Part shown: one piece after another, positions 1 through 7,678 of the stretch
Layout of the letters: the number at the start of each line of letters is the position of its first letter
How positions within the stretch are numbered: the stretch's first letter is position 1
Source: CAMYMQ01 sp963730305
GTDB lineage: Bacteria > Pseudomonadota > Alphaproteobacteria > Bin65
NCBI GenBank assembly: GCA_963730305.1
Contig: CAVSRB010000006.1
Location: forward strand, 248,001 to 312,000
DNA: 64,000 nucleotides
Reading direction: 5' to 3'
Position numbers and translations under genes: made by a program
Notes under the pieces: model-generated
The model's input: only the letters and a program-made list of their open reading frames with translations
Database searches by the model: none
What the model was told of the DNA's origin: nothing

Positions 1-7
1 TGGAGAC

Positions 8-794
8 ATGCGCGGATTGGACGGAAAGGTCGCCATCGTGCCCGGCGGCGCGACCAAGATCGGGGCGGGGGTCGTCGCGGCGTTCCACGCCGCCGGCACC
101 CGGGTCATGGTCGCCGACATCAACGCCGAGGCCGGCCAGGCGGTCGCCGGCGGCTTCGACGACACGGTCGCCTTCCGCGCCACCGACATCACCCGGGACG
201 ACGACATCGCGGCCCTGGTCGCGGACACGGTCGAGCGGTTCGGCCGCATCGACTTCCTGGTCAACGTCGCCTGCAGCTATCTCGACAACGGCGCCGAGTT
301 CGACCCGCGCCGAATGGCTCGAAAGCCTCAACGTCAACGTCGTCGGCTCGGTCATGCTGATGCAGGCGGCGCGCGCCGAGCTGGCCAAGAACAAGGGCGC
401 GATCGTCAATTTCGGCAGCATCTCGGCCCGCGTCGCCCAGACCGGGCGCTGGCTCTATCCGGTCTCCAAGGCCGCGATCCTCCAGCTTACCCGCAACCAG
501 GCGATGGACCTGGCGCCGGACGGCATCCGCGTCAACGCGGTCAGCCCCGGCTGGACCTGGTCGAACATCATGGACGAGCTGACCGGCGGCGACCGCGCCA
601 AGACCGACAAGGTGGCCGCGCCGTTCCACCTGCTCGAGCGGGTCGGCGACCCGGAGGAGGTGGCCCAGGCCGTCCTCTTCCTGTGCTCGGACGAGGCCAG
701 CTTCATCACCGGCACCGACATCCGCGTCGACGGCGGCTACACGGCCATGGGGCCCGAGCGCGCCGCGCCGGCGATCCCGCTTCTCATGGAATAA
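8..794 (+). pseudogene. Short-chain dehydrogenase/reductase, frameshifted
   Basis: NAD(P)-dependent oxidoreductase of the classical SDR family, about 261 residues once repaired. The N-terminal half (frame 2) has a variant cofactor loop PGGATKIGAG, then the reading moves to frame 3, where the catalytic Ser (NFGSISA) and YPVSK Tyr-Lys pair are intact, followed by the usual C-terminal VDGGYTAMG. Removing one C from the CCC at 304-306 restores one continuous frame (FDRAEWLESLNVNVVG). It lies 34 bp upstream of the flavin monooxygenase and probably shares its transcript. The substrate is unknown; in styrene/isoprene clusters a comparable SDR oxidises the glutathione adduct. Either a sequencing error or a recent inactivation. 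Confidence 0.75.
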
Positions 795-828
795 CGACTT
801 CAAAACAAACGTCTGAAGGGTGGCTATC

Positions 829-2064
829 ATGCGCAACATCACCATCGTCGGCGGCGGCCAGTCGGGCCTCCAACTGGGCCTCGGCCTGCTCAAGAACGGC
901 TACCGGGTCCGCCTGGTCCAGAACCGCACGGGCGAACAGGTCCGCGACGGCAAGGTCCTGTCGAGCCAGTGCATGTTCCACACCGCGGTGCAGAACGAGC
1001 GCGACCTCGGCATCGATTTCTGGGGCGAGGCGTGCCCGCCCGTCGAGGGCATCAACTTCATGGTGCCGGCGCCCGACGGCAGCGGCGCCAAGGCGATCGA
1101 CTGGGCCGGGCGGCTCGACGCGCCCGCCTACGCGGTCGACCAGCGGATCAAGATCCCGCGCTGGCTGGAGGAATTCACGGCGCTCGGCGGCAATCTCGTC
1201 ATCAAGGACGCCGAGATCAACGACCTCGAGCAGTATACCCGCGAGGACGACCTGGTCGTGGTCGCGTCGGGCAAGGGCGATATCGGCCAGCTGTTCGAGC
1301 GCGACGACGAGAAGTCGCCCTACGACAAGCCGATGCGCGCGCTGGCGCTGACCTACGTCACCGGCATGACGCCGCGGCCCGAGTTCTCGGCGGTCTGCTT
1401 CAACCTGATCCCCGGCGTCGGCGAATATTTCGTGTTCCCGGCGCTGACCACGACCGGGCCGTGCGAGATCATGGTCTTCGAGGGCGTGCCGGGCGGGCCG
1501 ATGGACTGCTGGAAGGACGTGTCCTCGCCGGACCAGCATCTCGAGGCCTCGCTCAACATCCTCAACACCTTCCTGCCGTGGGAGGCCGATCGGTGCCGTG
1601 ACGTCGCGTTGACCGACGACAACGGCATCCTCGCCGGCCGCTTCCCGCCGACCGTCCGCAAGCCGGTCGGCACGCTGCCGTCGGGCCGCCAGGTCCTGGG
1701 CATGGCGGATGCGGTGTGCCTCAACGACCCGATCACCGGCCAGGGCTCGAACAACGCGAGCAAGGCGGCGACGGCCTATCTCAAGTCGATCCTCGACCGC
1801 GAGGACCGGGCCTATGACGCGGCCTGGATGCAGGGCACGTTCGACGGCTACTGGGCCTACGCCCAGTGGGTCGTGGCCTGGACCAACATGATGCTGGTCC
1901 CGCCGCCGGAGTTCGTCCTGAAGATCATGGCGACCGCGTGCCAGACGCCGCCGCTCGCCCACCGGATGGCCAACGCGTTCGACGACCCGCGGGACTTCTT
2001 CCCCTGGTTCGCCGACCCGCAGGCCGCCGACGAGTATCTGGAGGAGCTGGCGCGGGCCGCCTGA
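829..2064 (+). CDS. Styrene-monooxygenase-like FAD oxygenase (StyA/indole monooxygenase family)
   Basis: Predicted 411-residue flavoprotein that would epoxidise or hydroxylate an aromatic or alkenyl substrate using FADH2 from a separate reductase. The N-terminus carries the FAD-binding loop IVGGGQSGLQLGLGLL typical of the StyA branch, and the length matches StyA (about 415 aa). A later FAD contact region is seen around GMADAVCLNDPITGQGSNNA. ATG at 829 is chosen over GTG at 820 because GAAGGG lies 8 bases upstream of it. No StyB-type flavin reductase is visible in the window, so the partner must be elsewhere. Family assignment is firm; the substrate is not known. The gene follows the SDR closely and precedes a non-operonic gap. 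Confidence 0.8.
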   Translation: MRNITIVGGGQSGLQLGLGLLKNGYRVRLVQNRTGEQVRDGKVLSSQCMFHTAVQNERDLGIDFWGEACPPVEGINFMVPAPDGSGAKAIDWAGRLDAPAYAVDQRIKIPRWLEEFTALGGNLVIKDAEINDLEQYTREDDLVVVASGKGDIGQLFERDDEKSPYDKPMRALALTYVTGMTPRPEFSAVCFNLIPGVGEYFVFPALTTTGPCEIMVFEGVPGGPMDCWKDVSSPDQHLEASLNILNTFLPWEADRCRDVALTDDNGILAGRFPPTVRKPVGTLPSGRQVLGMADAVCLNDPITGQGSNNASKAATAYLKSILDREDRAYDAAWMQGTFDGYWAYAQWVVAWTNMMLVPPPEFVLKIMATACQTPPLAHRMANAFDDPRDFFPWFADPQAADEYLEELARAA

Positions 2065-2089
2065 GCCGGACCGCGGCAGTCCTTCCCTC

Positions 2090-2284
2090 GGGACGGGCAG
2101 GGCATTCACGGCCGGCGCCGCCGCGGGTCGTGCTGGCGACCCCGGCGAGCGGCGTCACGGCGCAACCGGTCCACTATTGGGGCTATCGCCGCTACGGCTA
2201 TTGGCGCGGCTTCCCCTGTGGCGGCGTCCCCACTGGCGGCGTTACCGCTACCGCCGCTGGGCCTGGCGCCGGCACTACGGCTAG
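2090..2284 (+). pseudogene. Possible decayed gene for a small Arg/Tyr/Trp-rich exported protein
   Basis: The 400-base gap between the monooxygenase and marR is not empty. Frame 3 reads ATPASGVTAQPVHYWGYRRY, like the end of a signal peptide followed by an aromatic/basic tail. After a one-base shift near 2218-2222, frame 2 continues as RRPHWRRYRYRRWAWRRHYG to a TAG at 2282-2284. This composition is typical of small alphaproteobacterial exported proteins of unknown function. No convincing start codon or ribosome site is visible, and the putative signal peptide is itself spread over two frames. Low-confidence remnant. From 2285 to 2430 I see nothing further. Confidence 0.3.
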
Positions 2285-2432
2285 TACCCCTTTCACCGCC
2301 GCTACGATCGGTGGCGCGACGACGACCGCGATGGACGCTATCGCCTGTCCCGGTTCCTGACCGTGTTGCCCTACCTGATCGCGCCGTCGCAAGCCGCCGG
2401 GAGCCGATCCAACGCACTTGCGTCCCGACGGT

Positions 2433-2459
2433 CATTTAGTTACATTACTTAATTAAATG
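2433..2459. promoter_or_regulatory. Inverted repeat upstream of marR (probable MarR operator)
   Basis: CATTTAGTTA and TAATTAAATG form 10-base arms with one mismatch around a 7-base centre, in an AT-rich patch amid GC-rich DNA and 6 bases before the marR start at 2465. Position and symmetry suit autoregulation by that protein. Confidence 0.55.
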
Positions 2460-2464
2460 ACCGA

Positions 2465-3085
2465 ATGAAAGGGCGCGCCATGGCGGCTCCGAAACACGCC
2501 GACAGGGAAACCGATCAGGGCTACCGCCCGCCGATCAGCGTGACCCGGCCGGAGGTGCTGGTCGACGGCACGGACGACCGGTTTCGCGACCTCATCTACG
2601 CCCTGTTCGTCACAGGCTTCCGTTTCCAGGAGATTCGCGAAGCGTTCGGTCGCGAGATCGACGTGACCGGACCGCAATATTTCGTGCTGATGGCGGTGGC
2701 CCATTTCCACGCCGAGGCCGGGGTCGGCATCGGCAGGCTGGCTGATCATCTCCACGTCGCGCCGCCCCATGTCACCACCGAGGTCGGCAAGCTGGTCGAG
2801 CGGGGGCTGCTCGCCAAGCAGCCCAATCCGGAGGACGGCCGCCGCGTCCTGGTCACCCTGACCGAGGCGGGCAAGGCCGCGCTCGAGCGGCTGGCGCCGT
2901 TCCGGCAGCACATCAACAACGTGCTGTTCGACGGCTTCTCGCACGCGGAGTTCCTGACCCTGGCACGGCTGCTCGATCGGTTCCTGACGACGACCGAGCG
3001 GGCGCAGGACGTCGTGGCCGACCACGAACGCAAGCGGCGGCGCACGGAAACCGAGGCGGCACAGGCCGCGCAGGCGGCGGAATAA
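2465..3085 (+). CDS. MarR-family transcriptional regulator
   Basis: Winged-helix repressor of 206 residues, longer than most MarR proteins (about 150) because of N- and C-terminal tails. The wHTH is recognisable in VGIGRLADHLHVAPPHVTTEVGKLVERGLLAKQPNPEDGRRVLVTLTEAGK: recognition helix, then a wing with the conserved D/R-rich turn. The C-terminal tail is Ala/Gln-rich and lies in a 26-base tandem repeat that carries the stop codon. An inverted repeat sits just upstream, and the HpaB-type hydroxylase gene lies 94 bases downstream in the same direction, so it probably controls that gene in response to an aromatic ligand. The ligand is unknown. Confidence 0.85.
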   Translation: MKGRAMAAPKHADRETDQGYRPPISVTRPEVLVDGTDDRFRDLIYALFVTGFRFQEIREAFGREIDVTGPQYFVLMAVAHFHAEAGVGIGRLADHLHVAPPHVTTEVGKLVERGLLAKQPNPEDGRRVLVTLTEAGKAALERLAPFRQHINNVLFDGFSHAEFLTLARLLDRFLTTTERAQDVVADHERKRRRTETEAAQAAQAAE

Positions 3086-3138
3086 AACAGGCCGCGCAGG
3101 CGGCGGAATAGAACGGGCCGCGCAGGCGGCGGAATAAA
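3061..3138. repeat. 26-bp tandem repeat, three copies, spanning the marR stop codon
   Basis: Three near-identical 26-base units start at 3061, 3087 and 3113 (first unit begins ACAGGCCGCGCAGGCGGCGG). Copies differ at two or three bases. The first copy encodes the last residues AQAAQAAE of MarR and its stop; the later copies are non-coding. A degenerate fourth copy may follow at 3139-3164. It looks like slippage duplication of a gene end. Confidence 0.85.
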
Positions 3139-3179
3139 CGACGGCCGCCCCGGCGGCAGAGTAGTGGAGGAGTGAGAGC

Positions 3180-4661
3180 ATGCTGAAGACCGGCAAGGAA
3201 CATCTCGAAGGGCTGCGCGACGGCCGCACCGTCTATATCGGCTCGGAGAAGATCGACGACGTCACCACCCATCCAGCCTTCCGGCTCGCGGCCGAGACCG
3301 TGGCCGCGATGTACGACGCCAAGCGGGCGCCGGAGAACCTCGATACCTTCTCCTTCGAGGAGGACGGCGAGCGCTATTCGATGTGGTACCTGCGCGCCCG
3401 CTCGAAGGACGACCTGCGCCGGCGCATGACCTGCCACAAGGCGATCGCCGACATGACCTACGGCATGCTCGGCCGCTCGCCCGACCACGTCTCCGGTTTC
3501 GTCACCGGCATGTCGACCAACCCGGCCGCGTTCGACACCGATACCTACAAGTTCGGCGACAACCTTTTGAAATATTACGAACATTGCCGCCGGAACGACA
3601 TCTACGCGACCTACGCCGTGCTGCCGCCCCAGGCAGCGCGCAACCCGGAATTCTACGTCAAGAAGAACCTGCCGGTGCCGACCCTGATGGTCACGCAGGA
3701 GCGCGACGACGGCATCGTCATCAACGGCATGAAGATGCTGGCGACATCGGCGGTGTTCTGCGACGAGATCTGGGTCGGCAACCTGCTGCCGCTCGCGCCC
3801 GATCAGGTCAAGCAGGCGGTGACCTGCGCGCTGCCGGTCAACGCGCCGGGGCTTACGCTCTGGTCGCGCCAGCCGCTCAACATGAACACGTCGAACGAGT
3901 TCGACGGCCCGCTCGCCTGGCGCTTCGACGAGACCGACTCGATGGTCATGTGCGAGGACGTGTTCGTGCCGTGGGAGAAGGTGTTCGTCATGGACGACGC
4001 CATCAAGGCGCGCGGCATCTATATCGAGACGCCGGCCCACTGCTACGGCAACCACCAGTCCAACGTCCGCTTCTGGTCGAAGATGCAGTTGATCCTCGGC
4101 CTGTGTTCCAAGGTCGCCCATGCGACCGGCGCGATCGAGGTGCCCGCGGTCAGGGAGGTGCTCGGCCGCATGTCGGCGCTGGAGGCCCAGCTCGCCGGCA
4201 TGATCCACGGCCAGATCGAGGCCGCCGAGGAATGGCCCGACGGCTTCGTCACCTTCAACCGGCGCATGATGTACGCCGCGCTCAACTGGTGCACCGAGGG
4301 CTATTCCGGGATCATCGACCAGCTCCGCGAGCTGTCGGGCGGCGGCGTCTTCCAGATGCCGGCATCGGCGACCGTGATGCACGACCCCAAGGTGCGCGAG
4401 CAGTTCGAGATGTACTGGCAGACCCCGCAGATGCCGGCGCTCGACCGCATGAAGCTGTTCAAGGTGGTCTGGGACATGGTCGGCAGCGAGTTCGCCGGCC
4501 GCCAGCAGCAGTACGAGAAGTTCTATGCCGGCGCGTCCTTCATCATCCGCAACCACAGCTACCGCGAGACGCCGTGGGACTATTTCCACGGCATCGTCGA
4601 CCATCTGCTCGACAGCTACGGCGTGCCCGACGCCCCGGCCGGGCAGGCCGCCGCCGAATAG
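3180..4661 (+). CDS. 4-hydroxyphenylacetate 3-hydroxylase-family monooxygenase (HpaB-like)
   Basis: Predicted two-component flavin-dependent phenol hydroxylase of 493 residues (HpaB proteins are 480-520), which would ortho-hydroxylate a phenolic acid with reduced flavin from a partner reductase. Family segments are clear: N-terminal YSMWYLRARSKDDLRRRM, the flavin-site region GMSTNPAAFDTDTYKFGDN, the central beta domain (ITNGMKMLAT-like stretch) and the C-terminal helical domain ending GQAAAE. The C-x3-C and H-x6-C cluster ligands of 4-hydroxybutyryl-CoA dehydratase, a fold relative, are absent, which favours the monooxygenase. GGAGG sits 9 bases before the ATG. The gene follows marR; no HpaC reductase is nearby. 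The substrate is inferred only by family. Confidence 0.8.
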   Translation: MLKTGKEHLEGLRDGRTVYIGSEKIDDVTTHPAFRLAAETVAAMYDAKRAPENLDTFSFEEDGERYSMWYLRARSKDDLRRRMTCHKAIADMTYGMLGRSPDHVSGFVTGMSTNPAAFDTDTYKFGDNLLKYYEHCRRNDIYATYAVLPPQAARNPEFYVKKNLPVPTLMVTQERDDGIVINGMKMLATSAVFCDEIWVGNLLPLAPDQVKQAVTCALPVNAPGLTLWSRQPLNMNTSNEFDGPLAWRFDETDSMVMCEDVFVPWEKVFVMDDAIKARGIYIETPAHCYGNHQSNVRFWSKMQLILGLCSKVAHATGAIEVPAVREVLGRMSALEAQLAGMIHGQIEAAEEWPDGFVTFNRRMMYAALNWCTEGYSGIIDQLRELSGGGVFQMPASATVMHDPKVREQFEMYWQTPQMPALDRMKLFKVVWDMVGSEFAGRQQQYEKFYAGASFIIRNHSYRETPWDYFHGIVDHLLDSYGVPDAPAGQAAAE

Positions 4662-4665
4662 GGTC

Positions 4666-5106
4666 GTGGCGCTCGACGCTCGCGCCCTGCCGGGGGAGCC
4701 CGGCGCCTACCTGCTGGCGGTGCGCCTGGACCGTCCGTTGGCGCTCGACCTGCGCGGGGTCGGGACGGCGATCCTGGCGCCGGGCAGCTACGCCTATTGC
4801 GGCAGCGCCCGCGGCTCCGGCGGCATCCGTGCCCGGGTCGCCCGCCACCTGCGCGCGGACAAGCGGCCCCACTGGCACGTGGACAGGCTGACAGCGGCCG
4901 GCCGGGTCACCGCGGTCGCCGTCGCGCCCGGCGGTAGCGAATGTGCGTTGTTCGCCGCGGTCAGCGCGTTGCCGGGCGCGTGTGTGCCCGCGCCGGGTTT
5001 CGGCAGCAGCGACTGCCGGACCTGCGCCGCGCATCTGGTGCGGGTCGACGACGAGACCCTGGCCAGGGCGGCATTCGGCCCGGCCGTGATGTGGCTTCAA
5101 TCCTGA
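4666..5106 (+). CDS. DUF123 / GIY-YIG-like nuclease-family protein
   Basis: Small protein of 146 residues that matches the DUF123 group: an N-terminal PGAYLLAVRL strand, the GIY-YIG-like APGSYAYCGSARGSGGIRARVARH block, KRPHWHVDRL, and a Cys-containing C-terminus (GSSDCRTCAAHL). Related proteins are stand-alone or fused to endonuclease III; their activity is poorly characterised. The GTG start at 4666 follows the hydroxylase stop by 4 bases and lacks a strong ribosome site, suggesting coupled translation. It is a DNA-metabolism-type passenger in a catabolic operon, with no obvious link to its neighbours' chemistry. Confidence 0.7.
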   Translation: MALDARALPGEPGAYLLAVRLDRPLALDLRGVGTAILAPGSYAYCGSARGSGGIRARVARHLRADKRPHWHVDRLTAAGRVTAVAVAPGGSECALFAAVSALPGACVPAPGFGSSDCRTCAAHLVRVDDETLARAAFGPAVMWLQS

Positions 5107-5137
5107 CGTTTCAACTCCGACCTGGGAGGAAGACAAG

Positions 5138-5899
5138 GTGACCGATACGCTGACCCTCTACGATGCCCCCAACAGCCCCTGCGCCCGGCGGGTGCGCATG
5201 TGCCTCTTGGAGAAGGGCATCGACTTCGAGATCCACTGGATGAACCTGGCGCTGATGGACCAGAAGCAGGCCTGGTACCTGAAGCTCAACCCCAACGGCC
5301 TGGTGCCGACGCTCAAGCACGGCGACCGGGTGGTCTACGAATCCAACGTCATCAACGAGTATCTCGAGGCGATCCACCCCGAGCCCGCGCTGATGCCGTC
5401 GGACCCCTACGAGCAGGCCCAGGTCCGCATGTGGATCGCCTTCGAGCAGGAATGGGCCAAGCCGTTCCGCGACGCGATCTACGAGACCTTCGCCAAGGAC
5501 CGGCTCAAGAGCAACGTCGACGACCCGGCCACGCTCGAGGCCGAGATCGCCAAGCGGACCTCGAACCCCTTCTACACCCGCTTTGCCCGCAAGGTGCTGA
5601 CCACGCCGAAGGACGAGGCGCTGCTGCAGGACAAGTACGACCTGCTCCACGAGAAGATGGCGTGGTGGGAGGACAAGCTGTCGGACGGGCGCGAGTGGCT
5701 GGTCGGCGGCCGTTTCAGCTTCGCCGACATCGCCATGGCGCCGCGCACCGACATGTTCGAGCTGATCGGCGTGACCGACTTCGCCACCCGCTATCCGCGC
5801 ATCACCGACTTCATGGGGCGGGTGAAGGCCCGTCCGAGCTGGACCGCGTCGCAGATCCTGCCGGAGGGCGGGGCACCGACGACGAAGGTCGCGGCCTAG
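5138..5899 (+). CDS. Glutathione S-transferase family protein
   Basis: Cytosolic GST of 253 residues: N-terminal thioredoxin-like domain (LYDAPNSPCARRVRMCLLEK, residues 5-25, with the S-P-C-A-R motif at the thiol-activating position), the cis-Pro LVPTL and the E-S-N glutathione gamma-glutamyl contact, then an all-helical C-terminal domain with WLVGGRFSFADIAMAPR. The sequence type resembles beta-etherase and dehalogenase-like GSTs more than maleylacetoacetate isomerase, but I cannot assign a reaction. A GTG start at 5138 is preceded by GGGAGGAAG. Near the StyA-like oxygenase it could conjugate an epoxide; it could equally cleave an aryl ether. Confidence 0.8.
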   Translation: MTDTLTLYDAPNSPCARRVRMCLLEKGIDFEIHWMNLALMDQKQAWYLKLNPNGLVPTLKHGDRVVYESNVINEYLEAIHPEPALMPSDPYEQAQVRMWIAFEQEWAKPFRDAIYETFAKDRLKSNVDDPATLEAEIAKRTSNPFYTRFARKVLTTPKDEALLQDKYDLLHEKMAWWEDKLSDGREWLVGGRFSFADIAMAPRTDMFELIGVTDFATRYPRITDFMGRVKARPSWTASQILPEGGAPTTKVAA

Positions 5900-6014
5900 T
5901 CGCACCGCGGCCCGGCGCCGGCGCGCGCCGGGTGCGCGGCCGCGGATCTCGACCCGGATGCCGGCGAGCGCGCGCATCAGGCCGCGCACGCCGCGCGCTC
6001 ACGCCCGTATCAGA

Positions 6015-6119
6015 TCAGGCGGCCCGTTTGCGGCTCGGCAGCAGGGTCAGCGGCAGGGCCGCGACCAGCAGTACCAGGCAGTAGCTCCCGAACGCGGGAT
6101 TGAACACGGTCGATCGCAT
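6015..6119 (-). CDS. 34-residue single-span membrane protein
   Basis: Short reading frame on the minus strand starting MRSTVFNPAFGSYCLVLLVA and ending in a basic LPSRKRAA tail. It has one hydrophobic helix (residues 13-27) with a positively charged C-terminus, like many regulatory small membrane proteins. It is supported by a strong ribosome site, AGGAGG with a 7-base spacer before the ATG. It lies in the 379-base gap between the glutathione transferase and the thiolase; no other gene is seen there. Function unknown. Confidence 0.55.
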   Translation of the reverse strand: MRSTVFNPAFGSYCLVLLVAALPLTLLPSRKRAA

Positions 6120-6137
6120 CGGAAGGCCTCCTGCTAT

Positions 6138-6153
6138 GTGAGCAACCGCTCAC
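6138..6153. promoter_or_regulatory. Inverted repeat GTGAGC-N4-GCTCAC
   Basis: Perfect 6-base arms around AACC, 19 bases upstream of the small membrane protein's start and 125 bases before the thiolase start on the other strand. The geometry suits a TetR-type operator or a stem in the leader; no cognate regulator lies next to it. Confidence 0.4.
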
Positions 6154-6277
6154 GGCCCAAGAGGCGGCGGCATCATTTCGGCGGGTCGCGGGTGTGCGAA
6201 TTTACGCATTCCGTTCCGGCTGCCCACTGGGCTAGTCTCCGGCCCGACGCGACACGGCATGACGAGGAGGACTATCG

Positions 6278-7492
6278 ATGGCCGCGCTGGAAAACGTTTC
6301 CGTTCCCTATGGCGGCTACTGGTGCACGCCCTTCGCCAAGTGGCAGGGCAGCCTGGCCCACCTCCACTCGGTCCAGTTCGCCGCCCACGTCGCCAAGGAC
6401 GCCCTGGCCGAGCGGGACATCCCGGCCGACACCTTCGACCATGCCGCGCTCGGGATGACGATCCCGCAGCACCACAGCTTCTTCGGCCTGCCCTGGCTGA
6501 TGAAGATGATCGGCAACGACACGGTCGGCGGCACCACGGTGTCCCAGGCCTGCGCGACCAGCGCCCGGGTGATCCAGGGCTCGGCGCTCGAGCTGGAGCA
6601 GGGCATGGCCTCGGTCTCCCTCTGCGTCACCGCCGACCGCACGTCGAACGGCCCGGTCGTGGTCTATCCGAACCCGCAGGGCATGGCCGGCGCGCCGGAT
6701 ATGGAAAACTGGATGCTCGACAACTTCTCCAAGGACCCGCTGGGCGGTCCGGCGATGGTCGGCACCGCCGAGAACTGCGCGCGCGACTGGCAGGTCTCGA
6801 CCGAGGAGCAGCACGAGGTCGTCGCCCGCCGCTGGGAGCAGTACGAGCAGGCGCTGGCGAACGACAACGCGTTCCAGAAGAAGTACATGAAGCTGCCCTT
6901 CGAGGTGCCGGACCGGCGCTACCGCAAGACCGTCACCGCGATGCCGGGGGACGAGGGCATCCGCCCGTCGACCCGCGAAGGGCTGGCGACGCTCAAGCCG
7001 GTGGTCGAGGGCGGCACCGTGACCTTCGGCGGCCAGACCCACCCGGCCGACGGCAACGCCGGCCTGATCCTGGCTTCGCCCGAGAGGGCCAAGGCGCTGT
7101 CGAAGGACCCGAGCATCTCGATCGAGATCAAGGGCCTGGGCCTGGCCCGCGCCAAGCCCGCCTATATGCCCGCCGCGCCGGTCCCGGCCGCCCAGAAGGC
7201 GCTGGAGATGGCCGGCATGACCATCGGCGACATCGACGCGGTCAAGACCCACAACCCGTTCGCGGTCAACGACGTGGTCTTCTCGCGGGAGACCGGCTTC
7301 GACGTGCAGAAGATGAACAACTACGGCTGCTCGCTGATCTACGGCCACCCGCAGGGCCCGACCGGCATGCGCCTCGTGATCGAGCTGATCGAGGAACTGG
7401 TCGAGCGCGGCGGCGGCAACGGCCTGTTCACCGGCTGCGCCGCGGGCGACAGCGCGATGGCGGTGGTCGTCAGCGTGAAGAACGGGAAGTAA
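6278..7492 (+). CDS. Thiolase-family acyltransferase (SCP2/acetyl-CoA acetyltransferase-like)
   Basis: Predicted 3-oxoacyl-CoA thiolase-like enzyme of 404 residues that would release acetyl-CoA from a beta-oxidation intermediate. Catalytic elements are all present though divergent: nucleophile Cys in VSQACATSARVI (about residue 90), HNPF in place of the common NEAF/HDAF, GHP in IYGHPQGPTGMR, and a second Cys in GLFTGCAAGDSAM near the C-terminus. The divergence from degradative FadA suggests a non-fatty-acyl substrate. GAGGAGG lies 7 bases before the ATG. It is transcribed alone toward the convergent acyl-CoA dehydrogenase; together with the ligase and hydratases downstream it completes a side-chain cycle. 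Confidence 0.8.
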   Translation: MAALENVSVPYGGYWCTPFAKWQGSLAHLHSVQFAAHVAKDALAERDIPADTFDHAALGMTIPQHHSFFGLPWLMKMIGNDTVGGTTVSQACATSARVIQGSALELEQGMASVSLCVTADRTSNGPVVVYPNPQGMAGAPDMENWMLDNFSKDPLGGPAMVGTAENCARDWQVSTEEQHEVVARRWEQYEQALANDNAFQKKYMKLPFEVPDRRYRKTVTAMPGDEGIRPSTREGLATLKPVVEGGTVTFGGQTHPADGNAGLILASPERAKALSKDPSISIEIKGLGLARAKPAYMPAAPVPAAQKALEMAGMTIGDIDAVKTHNPFAVNDVVFSRETGFDVQKMNNYGCSLIYGHPQGPTGMRLVIELIEELVERGGGNGLFTGCAAGDSAMAVVVSVKNGK

Positions 7493-7497
7493 GACCC

Positions 7498-7528
7498 GGC
7501 GGCCGCTGGCGTTTCGCCCGCGGCCGCC
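7498..7528 (+). terminator. GC-rich hairpin after the thiolase gene
   Basis: GGCGGCCGC and GCGGCCGCC are perfect 9-base arms around a 13-base loop, six bases past the thiolase stop. No strong T tract follows, so termination may be weak. Confidence 0.5.
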
Positions 7529-7541
7529 TTCGGGCCCCGGT

Positions 7542-7668
7542 CCGTCATCCCATCCTTCGAGACGGCCGCTTTGCGGGCTCCTCAGGATGAAGTCGTGCGC
7601 TGAAGGTTCGGCCGACGTCCTTCATCCTGAGGAGCCCCGCAGGGGCGTCTCGAAGGATGCGATGACGG
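7542..7668. repeat. REP-like inverted repeat between convergent genes
   Basis: Two roughly 40-base arms (7551-7591 and 7621-7659) are near-perfect reverse complements (CATCCTTCGAGACG ... CTCCTCAGGATGAA), with an outer pair CCGTCAT / ATGACGG. This is the type of extragenic palindrome that is dispersed in many alphaproteobacterial genomes. It sits exactly between the convergent thiolase and acyl-CoA dehydrogenase and could act as a two-way terminator or mRNA end protector. Confidence 0.75.
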
Positions 7669-7678
7669 TCTCCGCTCC

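Noticed and set aside
3180..4661. HpaB-family protein as 4-hydroxybutyryl-CoA dehydratase
   Set aside because: The iron-sulfur Cys/His ligands of that enzyme are absent.
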